Of a stretch of DNA of 64,000 nucleotides, positions 33,596 through 45,260 are shown piece after piece. How positions within the stretch are numbered: position 1 is the stretch's first letter; each line of letters begins with the position of its first letter. This DNA comes from Pholis gunnellus (lineage: Eukaryota; Chordata; Actinopteri; Perciformes; Pholidae), in assembly GCA_910591455.2 (NCBI GenBank), contig OU342817.1, positions 10,159,915 to 10,223,914 of the forward strand, in the 5' to 3' direction. The notes beneath the pieces are model-generated. The model had not been told where the DNA came from. It ran no database searches and saw nothing but the letters and a program-made list of their open reading frames with translations. The translations under genes were made by a program, and so were the position numbers.

Positions 33596-36500
33596 ATTTC
33601 ATTCTGACAGTGTACCTTTACTGAACGATATATTACACAAGTGTGATGTGGAAACTTGAAACCTGCACTCCACATGAACGCACCACTGAGAATGGACTTT
33701 TTGCAGTGAAGCAGGAGACATCGTGTCCAGCAGTTGAAATTTGGAAACCAATGAGGGAGAAGGAGCAGACGTGCATTTAAGAATTGTTCACTAGAACAGA
33801 GCAGACTACAATTATGTATTAAGTATTTTTATGTCATACATTTTTTTTGAGGGGGTCTTTAACTTTGTTTGTAGAACATTATATAGAGAAATAGTTAGAT
33901 AATGAGGCTGCTTTTTCAGTACAAATATGGTCATAGAGTGTTTTTTGCCCCCAAACCTTTCCTCAAGTATTCACAATTTCCCCCTTTGATTTCAAGGTGT
34001 ACTCCTCAAATTGTGTCTCTGATTTCTCTGCAACCACACTCTTCCTAATAATGTAAGCTGTGGCAGAAACCATGCTCTGCAGGTGCTTTAGTGCAATCAG
34101 CGAATGTGTGTTTAATGTGTTACCCCAAGAGAACACACAGAATAATCACTGTGTCACTTACATAGTGAAACAACCTCTGTTGTCTTCACTTTCCAGGTCT
34201 TACTTTGTCCACCACATTATTGCACTGACTCACTGACATGCTGCAACTCCTACTTCCAGTAATTAGAAACTCTGAGGACTCTAAGTCACTTGACACCATT
34301 GGCCCTGTTAGTATTAGGAAACTCTTCTGTTACACGTCACTCCAACACTGAGCTAAGAGTCGCACTGGCACTGTTTAGACAAAAAAAACCTGACTGTGGT
34401 TAGCAGTGGAACGGCTGAGTTGTCCATTTGCCAAATATAAATATAGCAGTGTTATTATCTGCTGCAGTTAACCGGGATCACTTTTCTCTCATGCTTGCAC
34501 GTGCTGCTTCCAGGTGTTGCTATAGCGATTAATCCTGTTTTCTCAACTGCTCTGCTCTCGCTGACTGAAGTCTCACATTGGAGTTCGCAGGGTTTAGTCA
34601 AATCAGAAGGAGGGCAAACACTGTGTTGTGTTTTGCGAAGCCAAACTCGATGGCGAGCCTCGATGGTTGTTTGGTGCCGATTGCCCTGACGCATAATGTA
34701 AGAGCTAACCTCGTGTTCACACATACTTTAGGGCGGGTGTGCGAGGTGTGATATACTATTTTTGGTCCAGTTGACAAATTTCAAAATCAAATATGGGTTG
34801 TTAAAAGTAACAATAATTCCCATACAATCTCAGACAATGTGAGGAATTGTAATCTGAATCAGACCCGTGGCATAATGTAGCATGCTGAGGGAGATTAAAG
34901 AAAAACACCACGGTGATTCACACACGGAGGTTCCTCCAGGGGCCTCATTACAGAAACTTCCTAGATCTGAAATCCTGTCTTATCTCAGTTCAGGGTGACT
35001 TTTAGGATTCTTTAGCATTACAGCATTTAGCATCTGCATTCAGGGAAGAAAAAAACTTTCTTATATTTGCATAGGAATTTAGCTATTACAGAACCATCCT
35101 GATTTAGGGATTACATTAATTAGGATTAGGTCTGTATGGCAGTAAAGATGGGAAACCACATGAACACTGATATATAATAAATGAAAGCCTATCCAAACCG
35201 TATGAGGGCGCTTTGAATTTCAGGCGTGACAGAACAAGTGCTGTTTAACGAATCAAATTCACAGGTAGTTAGGATTTCTCAAGGTGAGATAGGAGAACTG
35301 TAAAAGGATATGAAACGGCTATGGGTTTAGGAATTGCTTCAGTAATTGGAAGATTTTTTTCTGACAAGCAGTTAGGATATTTTTCTGTCATGCGGCTCCA
35401 GAGTCCACGGTGCTGGTGTAAGGATTCAGAGCTCAACGATACCACAGAAGACTATCTTTCACCACTCAGCTAACCTGCTATATTTAAAATAACTGCGGTA
35501 AAACTCAACAAAACAAGGGTCTCACACAAGAACATGCGGCAGAAAATCACATGAACAAAAACAAGACAAGACATTTATTAATTATTAACAGGTATGTTAT
35601 GACCACATTTCTTGGAATACACTAGATAACATGATCCTGTACTGTAAACATGTAGAGATGAACTGCAGCAGTTCAGCAGACGTAATGAAAATCTTGTGAA
35701 TGGGATGACCACATCAGGACTTCAGCATGGAGAGACAATAAAGACACCATCCAGAGAGCATTTCTAACCGCGGTTACCACAATCGTCTCAATATGTGATA
35801 AGTTTGTCTCCTGTCATTGTCTCATTTCCTGTTCTTAAAATAAGAAATCATGTTTCCTTTTATCCAATACTTGTATGGCAAACGCTTTCAAACGACTGCA
35901 CGCGGATACTCATTCCAAAGCTATTTGTCAAATTACTAAATCGATGCAATATGTTGCCTCGTTGGTCTGTTTTCAATGTTTAGTGGTCTCGGAAATGTTG
36001 TCACACGCTCAGACAACATTCCTAGCTACTACTGTATCAGCCCTCACTGGCACAAAAGATGAGAGCTGTGCAAAATGTCCGTTGTTGATGGACCATGAGG
36101 CCAGTACTTGATATTTGGCCTCTTGGTCTTCCGTGCCGATGATGGCCTGACTCCACAAAATCCCCCTCCAGGGGAATACTTCAATCTGTTTGTGGTTTGC
36201 AGCTGGATGCAGGTGATGGAGCTCTCTGCTTGTAGTCTGGGAGACAGCTGTGTGAGTGGGACTGGAATACATATGAGGCCAACAGGCCGTCTTCAAGAGC
36301 CTGTAAGGAAAGTTGTTTAAATCTGAAAAGTGGTAAATATCTGCTATTGTTTCCCATCTTTACAGTGAATAAGAAGATAGCGCCAAGAGATAAAATCAAG
36401 ATGAGCTCAACAGGTGATAATCGCGTCAAAGAAAGATATTCATCAAACAGAATAGACCGATGGTTTATCAAATGATTAAAACCGTTGCAATGTAAACACA

Positions 36501-39500
36501 TTTTAAGCGAGTATAAATCTAGAAAGACTGCAAATCAATTAAGCAAAACAAACTGTAGATTGTCCGTTACGAGTTTCCTTAGATGCTTTGATTCGGTCTT
36601 TTAATTTGGAAAGAAATCCATTTGCTAATTGATTGGTGCATATTTTGAAACAAAGCTGCTGATTGGTTTACTCATGGCCTGATTGCTATTTATGTTCCAG
36701 TTTCTACGGCTTCCTGTTGGGCTTTAAAGTCATGCAAAACAGAGGTTCGCTTTCCAAACACTGGTTTGAGATTTAATCAGGATCAAGACAATTTTACTGC
36801 TGCCCTCAAGAGAGTCAATTAAATGATTTATCTCAAAAAGGTCTAGTCACTCAACATTTCTACTGTCCTGCTGGAATTTTATGGAAAGATGAATATTTGA
36901 CATGTTTGGTTCTCTTTGGTTTGTCGATTTAATTAATTGAAAACCCAAAAATTACAACATCAAGACAATAATTAAGGTGTTTTAACATGACCCCCCCCAG
37001 CATTACTCAGCACATTCTGCAGGTCCATCTTCAGAGCAGGTCCTGATGTGCTTCCCGACAGACAGACAGGTGGCAGCAGAGAGCCACGAGGCCGCAGCAC
37101 AGCTGATGCCCTAGGGTCCACTGCAACACAATTAAAATGCATGTGTCTTTTATTCCATGCCAGCTCCATCTTTGTGTCACTTCTCAGGACGTGCATATTT
37201 CCGCGGGTTGCATAACTACTTCAACGACGGCAGCAGTGACACATAAAGAAAAGACAATGCACTCCAGATCGGATGCAGGCCTGGGACAATACGGTAAGTC
37301 TGAGCATGTTTTATATTGAACTATGCAAAAGTCTCCTTTATTGTATGTGGAGAGGGAATACAAGGAGGGTGTGAATCTGTGTGACACAAACAGGACAAAA
37401 GCTGTGTCATTTTGGAGCCGAGTGGAAAAGAGAGGAATGATACAGAAAGACAGATAATTTCCTATAAATTATCCCAGTCATGATTTTTTTTTTTCCCCCT
37501 CTCTCGTCTCGCCCACACTGGGGACACAGCGAAATGTTTTGTCAGGATTGTTTTGTGGTGTCAGCGTTTTGGCACAGGGGAGTGATTTAAGGGGGTATGG
37601 CGTGCTTGTCATGCCCCCACGCCTGACTGTTCCAGTCTGCCCTCAGTGTGTGCAAACAAATAAAGCGCCGGGGCCTTTTTAATTAGCTCCAGGGTAGAGA
37701 TTGACAGCTTGCAGTGGTAGAGATAGCACAGTAACCAGCTATTACTCTAAATATTTGGTACGTCGCACAGTTAAGACCATTAGCGTGGGCCCTCTGGAGG
37801 CACATTAGTGGGTGGAAAATGTAAAACAAGTCAGAGTGTAGTTGTTGTTGTTGTTGTCTAGACATTTAACAAACTATAATTCAAATATTTTGTGGTATTC
37901 CTTTTATTATTGGGTATTTTTCCAAGGTGTTTGCAGAGGCACTTTTGTACACAAGGCAAGAATGAATGATAAGGCAAAGGGGAAAAAAAGTTGCAACCTT
38001 TCTTATTACCAATTTAAAAATGCTTTATTGTGTCACAGAGCATTAGCACTACTCGCCCACACAAGGACACCTTAAAACAATGTTGATGTTGACCTTAAGG
38101 TTATAAAGGTCATCCTAAATCACTAAGCTACAACTGGAGAGGGACAGAGCTCAACGGGGGCGTCTAATGTCTGTGTGATTGAGGTGTAAATCAGAATTTA
38201 GGTTTGGAAAAATATATAGATTCAAAAATGATTTCCCTTGGCTGAAAAAGACTGGTTTACATAATGTACTTTAGGTTGAGTTTTTAGTTTAATCACCACT
38301 TTTCATACTAATATATACAGCACTGTAGAAATTGTTGATGACATCAACCTTATTTGAAACATATGAAATGAAAGAGTACAATAATAAATAATGATGGTTA
38401 ATAATAGTCAAACAATATGACATCACCAAAATATGTCATCCACTTTTCAAAAACAAAATACAAATTGAAAATGAGTGAATTCTTTGCACTGACATGGAGA
38501 CAGGAATCACAGGCTGACACTGTTGTTTCGCTGTCGAACAAACTTTAGCTTTTGATCTTAACTTCACTCCAAATAATTGTTTGTCATTGAATCAGCGTAA
38601 TCCCTGGCTAATCCATGTCTTCATAGGTTCTTAGAGCTTTATTACGCTCGGCATCAAAGGGGAGCCGGGGGTGGATGAAGAATAGAAATTCCATGACGTG
38701 TTAGATATCACATTTCAGTTCGTCCTGCAAACCTCTCCGTGAACAACACGTTACTCTCCTCCAATTATGACCATTGTTTTGTTTCAGTAACAATATTGTT
38801 GCACCATGGGACTGTAGTATTTGTTACAAGAGAGCGGTATTCATCATTCACTGTCTGCTGATATTGTGTTGTGTTATTCCACTGGGCAAGTAACAACATG
38901 CTGCTTCCTGATCTTTCTCCATGCTGAATAATGTGTCGTACTTCAAAAACTTATTTTTTTTTAGAAGGGGTGAATATGAATTGAGGATACACCAAAGTGA
39001 TAACATGTTTAATTTTTGAATGATTAATCAATATATCAGCTTTCAGGAGCTGGACTGTTCTCCACGTAGCCTGATCATGACCCCGGGGTTTTTTTTTGCT
39101 CACGGCCATGAAAGCCATTATTTACAGTGCAACTGTGTGAGGGGCATATCTGACACTGATGGGTCTTGTGTTTATTTAATGCCGACTGAATGACGGGGTT
39201 CAGGCCTTCAGCTTCCTCTGCTCTTAAAATGTAATTATAGGGGGAGACCTTTCTTGCAGCCGTTTGACAGCTCTGTTGAACTTTTCATGATATGCTGATT
39301 CATGATGCATTAGCAATATCTACCTATGGTTAAACATATTATTTAACATTATTTCTGGTTTAATTATTAGCTTTTCCCCCCTATTGTTTCTAAAATGTTG
39401 TATACAAGTATTTCTCATAATAGAAAACATAAGCAGGAATACAATGTTGTTTATTAATATTATAAATTAATACTATCTCAAAACCTAAGTGAAATAAAGT

Positions 39501-41362
39501 GTATGTTTTGTAAAATCAAATTACTAATTGAAGGTCCACGCAACAAACTGACAACAAGCAGAAGAAGAAACATTGTTGACTTCCCAGCATGCACTGAATT
39601 TGTGACCCGACCGAAACGTTTTATACGTTCTGCCTGAAGAGATACAGGATGTTCGGTGTAACCAGTCTGCGATGGGAAATAACGAAAACAATTACAACCA
39701 TGACGTAACTGGGGGTTGGTTCAAGAATAACTAATTTCCTCCTCATATATAATACTTCTAATTGGTAAAAATGAAAACACCCTCAGTGTGAACACTGTGA
39801 TATAGATATTTATTGATAATGAAATTGCGCATTGCAACACCCCAGGGACCAGCTAACGTGTACCTACTTTGAAGTTATCGCCTGTTTGCTTTTACACGTC
39901 TAAGTTCTGACCCCCACTCCTTTTTTGCTTTGTTTTTACGACGTAAACATATATATATATATTCTAAGATTATAGATAACACATTTAGCAGTAGTCCCTC
40001 TCCATGAGGCTCAGACCTGTATGTTGAACGTGGATTTTATCCTTTCATCTCTCACCTCGTTGCTGTCGCTTCTGCACGAGCCCGGCTGAAGGTGAGCGTG
40101 TTGTGCATGGCCTCAGACACAAGCGTCGGTCAGAGAAACTAAGTCTAATCACCGTCGATGTGTCCCTGTTTGGGGGAATATTACAACACATTGCATCGTG
40201 CATGAAATAGAATGAGGTGGTCGGGGTTCAAGTCATTTAGATTACAAAGTACATTCCAACTGAAACATAGCTGCAGAATAAAAGCAAGTTATTGATGAAA
40301 AAATAAATCGTAGACATCATTTAATTCAATCAACTATTAGTCAAAAAGTATTCTCTATATTCTCTTTCCTGAAAAATAAATTCCCATAAAGTTAGAAAAG
40401 CATATTTTTTTTCTAACTCATTTTCTACACATTTGAATTGCCTTCGCAAAATTATATTCTCACGACTTGTGCATACAATTAAACAGATTTCATAAAGTTA
40501 AGCCTGATTTGGGATTTTTTGAGAATGTGGGATTTATTAATATTTTGAATAAAAAGTTGCTGGTTTGAGCTTTGTTCTGTTTATAGTGGGCGAATGGGTT
40601 TAAAAAGGCTAAAATGATTTGTTAAAAATCTAGAATATGTATTTGCAATGGGTCTGATACATAATCATAAAATAACGAAAATAAGCATTTGATATCAATA
40701 AAAACTTGCTCAGTCAAATAATAGAAGACATGTTATATCCAGAAACCGAGAAATGTTTCAAAACGGCTTTTAGTTCCAGATATAAAACGTCTCTCAGCCA
40801 GTGCAAATGTGATATTTCTATTTTCAGAGTTTATTTAGTCTGCTGTTCATCCTCAAAGTTTCCTTACTTGTTCTGCAACGCATGGCTGAGAAAGTAAAAC
40901 ACACCAGGTCCACAGGAAAAGAAAACAATGTTTCAATTAGTTCTTTTGTACAGTTTTGCTTATTGTCTCATGAGTCACAAAATAAAGTAGCAACAATAAG
41001 TATTTTTTTCAACAAATAACAGACAATATAATAATAATTGTATTCAGTCATGATTTAGACTAATACAATGATAAGAAACAGTATTATTGTACTTGAGTGA
41101 ATTTAAAAAACAGTTTGAATCATGTTTTACAATAAGGCTAAATGTTACTTGAAAAAATTGCAAGTTGAAATTGGTACATTTGTGAGAAATTAGAAGTATT
41201 TAATGATGTTTATACACAATTATGATTATTTGTTTGTGTCATCTTGGTACATTATTTACACAATTATTTATTTTAATTTAAAAAATCTCAGGTTCTCAGT
41301 GGAAAATGAGAGGTAAATAAAGCTGTTGACGTTGTCTAACCAGCGCATCTGCATACATATAC

Positions 41363-41364
<2 letters not shown>
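33596..41364. other. Intergenic sequence, longest repeat-poor stretch
   Basis: Nearly 8 kb has no recognised gene and no long microsatellite. It holds candidate regulatory islands at about 37660-37830 and 39080-39310 and a (GTT)5 patch near 37843-37857. Extended AT-rich sequence fills 38200-38600 and 40280-41330. The absence of large repeats suggests constraint or chance. Confidence 0.5.
37660..37830. promoter_or_regulatory. Candidate enhancer-like island around TTTTTAATTAGC
   Basis: A GC-rich to AT-rich junction holds TTTTTAATTAGCTCC at 37676-37690, followed by unique sequence with ATTGACAGCTTGCAG, agctattactct and ccattagcgtgggccctctg. There is no repeat signature or reading frame. It resembles conserved non-coding elements in texture only. 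Confidence 0.27.

Positions 41365-41420
<56 letters not shown>
41365..41420. repeat. (GT)n microsatellite
   Basis: A perfect GT tract of about 56 bases, lying only 134 bases from an oppositely oriented CA tract. Confidence 0.98.
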
Positions 41421-41424
<4 letters not shown>

Positions 41425-41554
41425 ATTCATGTCAGTAAGAATCAGTAAAAGAGAGAGTGAGAGGTCGGACTGGGAGTGTCGGTGCGGTTGGATTTACGAG
41501 TGTGTAATGAAGCATCTCTGATGCTGACAGACTAAACAGAGACTCTGTCAGCCT

Positions 41555-41591
41555 CACACACACACACACACACACGCACGCACACGCACAC

Positions 41592-41625
<34 letters not shown>
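41555..41625. repeat. (CA)n microsatellite with CG interruptions
   Basis: A tract of about 71 bases in which several CA units are replaced by CG (cacgcacg), the imperfect partner of the GT tract at 41365-41420. Confidence 0.97.
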
Positions 41626-41627
<2 letters not shown>

Positions 41628-44600
41628 TTCCTGCCTTGAAAAGACGTCATGTGTCGGCCCAAAGGACAAACAATGCAAAGGCAAAGTGACGAAGATAAAT
41701 CCTGTGACACATTACATTTGCACCCGTTGTCCAGTCATACTATGTGTTACGGTATTGGCTGCAAACTAATAGCCTATTTACCAATCTTAAAATCAGCAGT
41801 CAGGGTAGTGTGTTGTCCTTGAATGCAACACCCTCTATCCTGTCAATACGGGCAACTTTAGGTTAAACTTCAACATAAAAAACTTCTCTTGGCAGGCATG
41901 CATTTCAAATGAACAGTCTATATTAGCATAATATCAAATAATTGCTGCTTAAGACCTGTAGTCAAATATTCATTTCTCCTCTTGCACCTCATAAATGTTG
42001 CTGTTTCTGCTCTGTGTCTTCCCTGCCCTGACAGGGGTGTTTTCTGTTCATTAAGACAAACCTTTAAAATACTTGTAAATGTCTTCAGGAGTCAGGTGAC
42101 TTTGGGAACATGTTACTGTGCTATTTGGGAGATCGGGCTTGGATGAGGTTCTTCATTCCCTCCTCTTCAGCTCTGTTTTGACTAGCATGCCATCTCTCTG
42201 ACTACCAGTGAAGCACCGACACCCCTGGAGTGGATTCTGAGCATACCAAGGAAGAGATGCCTTTGAAAGGACAGATGTTCCTGGGCTTAACCTGCCTCCT
42301 ACCCAAACCACTACCCTCCTACCATTGTATATTTGTTCTCGCTCTATAAATAACTGGCCGGCGAAGCATAGAAAAATGTAACTGATGTGCAGCTGACCTC
42401 CAGGCCTCTAATCTTTGAGAGTGAGAGGGACTTAGAAAACTCTGGAGAGAAGTTGGTTGATACAGTCATGGTAAATGGGTTTGGGCGAGGGGGACACAGT
42501 GAAACACACCCATTTGTCCACATAAGGACTAGTCTAGATGTCTGGACCGGCTCAGCTGTCTTATGTAACAGCAGTGTGTAGTCCTGGCACATGAGGCGTG
42601 ATGGGCTCGAGCCAGTTCAGCCACATTATCCTAAAATATACTGGCCATATTCACAAGGGGTGGCGGGGTTACACTTATTTGATGTTCTTCTTAAAATTGT
42701 ACTCACCTGAGACTCTCTATGTGGGTGGTGGAGGACAACCTATCCCTAATGGTCAGTGTTTCCAACTTCTTGCTCGCTATTTATTCCTAATTCTCAAGAA
42801 AACCCCTCCAAAATACAATGTGTTTAACATTTTTTTTCATATCAGATTTAAAAAACAGCCTTTTAAACTGTTGTGAGTGTTTGCCCTGTTACTGTGGCTG
42901 CAGGGATGAATGGGTGATTGTTCGAGGGCCCTTATGACAACTCTCCTGGGGCCCATCAATTCACAGAGGCTCCTGGAACATCAGGTCATGGCAAACCAGG
43001 CTCTGAAGCTGCAGCCTGGCCTCACTGTGCTGATTTTGCCACAGTTAGAGCTCAGGACCTCCAGGGCGCACAGCTGGGTTCCTTAAAAAAGCCCAGCTGA
43101 ATGGTTTTAGAAACACCGCATCTCCTCTTACCCTGCACTCTCTCCTCACTCGCTCTAAAATCTAGCACAGCACAGATATCAGATACTGTGTTTTTTACTT
43201 GATATGTTCATCTTTGCTTGCCAAAGCCCCTGGAAACCATATTAAAGTCTGCGTTCCATTATTTAACCAAAAGGCCTCTTCAGTTAAAGAATTTGTCCAA
43301 CATTTCCATTATCCCCTCTCTCCTTCACTTTCCTCTTCTCCACAGCTCTATGTTTCTCTTCCCCACATGCTCACACACATCTAAATTTTCTCTTTTTCCC
43401 CCTCCAGCGCTGCTATCGTGTTGTATCAATTACAGCTGACCACCGGTCAGGTGGGTCTGCGGGACATTTTAGATCACGGAGGGGCAGCCAGCTCGTTCAG
43501 CGCCTCAAGCCTGCTCCCAGACTCCAGTCCCAGGCCCCGCTGAGGCCTTGTCCCAGGCAGGGCAGAGAGAGACACCTGGCCAAACCGCAGAAACACTTCC
43601 AGCTGCAGACTGCCTGATGCTCACCACGGAGAGAATCCAGGCCAAAGGTGGAGGAGCTCACCGAGCAACTACTGCACTGCCATAGACACTTTTCTGAAAT
43701 GTCATGATGTTTATTCAAACCACACTACCAAATATTTGCTCATCTGCAGAGGTTCAGTAATGACAGGCATGTCTTTAAGTTCCAGAGCAAACTTTGACAT
43801 TGTCACGATGTTGACGCTGTGTCCCAACAAAAATCTCTTTTCCACCTCAAAATGGGAAACAGAGCCCAGCAGCAGGACTGTTAAACTGTGCTCCACGGAG
43901 TGAAAGTGGGTGAAAAAAAAAGAAAGGCAGAGGGAACAACAGCTCCCTTTTCTCTCCGACTAGTTGACATGAAAGGCCACATTATGTCTGAGATTAGAGG
44001 CAATTACACTGGGAGTGCGCTTTAAGACCTTTGTTTGCCAACATGACAGGAGGGAGCAGGGCTGTAATTTGATGAGGAGGCAGTGCGAGTGAGAAACCCT
44101 GCATGGCGAGCTCCCAGCGGAGAGAGGCAAAGAGAAGCCTTTGTCCGCTGCGTGGCCAGGGCAGTTGGCAGAAATATGAACATTTAGAGGAAGAATAATT
44201 CTAGAATTCATTAAATAGCAGAGGGGTCTTTATCCCAGTCGTCAGATTTATTGTGTGGCTGAAAAGTGAGTTTAAAGAGACTTTACAGCCTCGGAGGAAA
44301 TACTTTCATCTTTGCCTTTTGTTTCCGGATGACAGCTTCAAAAGCGGCTCTCTATTGTTTCAGCATTTCTATTCATTTAAATGGCACAATTGTGTGGCTT
44401 CATTCAAATGTTACAAATACTGTAAACATACGATTCAGCCTGAACTTGCGGTCAAACAAAAGCACCCCGCCAAATCTTCAAGACGTGATATCTCCTTCAT
44501 TCTAGCCGGGCGCATTGTTCTGAACACACTGCGAATTTTCAGGACAGGAAACGAGCAGCTTGTTCCAGCCCGACCGGCAGAATGGAGCACGTCTTTATTT

Positions 44601-45064
44601 GAGGGAAGTCATTCCGTTGATATATAAAACACCAAAGCAAGGTTTCCTTCCCCCTCGCTTTCCTGGTGCTATCCCCTTCAAAAGGACACGGCCCTTTATA
44701 CTGGGCTCACATGCACACACGGGACCAGAAGAAAAACAAACAGAGGCCATTTAAATATCAACCAACCTGCCTCCTGTTTGAATGGAGGAGCTACTGCTCG
44801 GCCCGGGCTAGTCCGGCATGCTGGTGTTACGTGCTCAGCCCTCTGAGCAATGAGTGGACTAAACTGGGGAACATCAGCAAAACAAAGCATTATGGTGTTC
44901 ATTTCTGCAGGTAGGCCAATACTGTGAAATTGAATATACTGTATGTGGTTGGCTCTTCACTACTGTATGTGAAATAAAATACTTTGTGTTGAGATTAAAT
45001 GAAACAGCCACACATTGAGCAACTTTGTCTTCTTTTGGGTTTAGAAGAAACACTTCTTCGTGTT
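41626..45064. other. Intergenic sequence with a long GC-mixed unique block
   Basis: No gene is seen. Candidate regulatory sequence is densest at 42900-43090 and 43960-44640. No large dispersed repeat is recognised. Confidence 0.5.
43960..44640. promoter_or_regulatory. Candidate regulatory block, about 0.7 kb
   Basis: This unique, repeat-free sequence includes AATAATTCTAGAATTCATTA (44195-44214), a Sox-like CTATTGTTTC near 44352, GCACAATTGTGTGG near 44384-44397 and an E-box-like gcagcttgttccag region. Its length and even texture differ from the microsatellite-rich surroundings. Open frames of up to 124 codons lie here but show no domain. Confidence 0.25.
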
Positions 45065-45260
45065 CCTTGATGTCAAGTATCAAGATGCAAGATTCCATTT
45101 ATTGTCATCTTCTCCAAACTCATCACGCAGTATACGGTGACCTCAATGCTACGGTAAGAACAGAGAAAAGAAGCACAAAGAGTAAAGTGCAGAAGTGAGA
45201 AGTAGGCCTTGCTCAATAAAGTGCGATGAATGATAAGTTCTGTCCGTCACACATATGAAG
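45065..45260. mobile_element. Fragment of a teleost dispersed repeat (tttattgtcat type)
   Basis: The sequence agattccatttattgtcat, then cacgcagtatacggtgacc and gcacaaagagtaaagtgcag, resembles a common fish repeat with tttattgtcat and agtgcaa-type phrases. Edges and family are uncertain. Confidence 0.5.

Noticed and set aside
33202..33675. 157-codon open frame on the minus strand
   Set aside because: It lies over a recognisable non-coding dispersed repeat (33205-33595).
40201..40260. Possible tRNA T-loop (ggggttcaagtc)
   Set aside because: No acceptor-stem pairing, anticodon arm or A box at the right distance.
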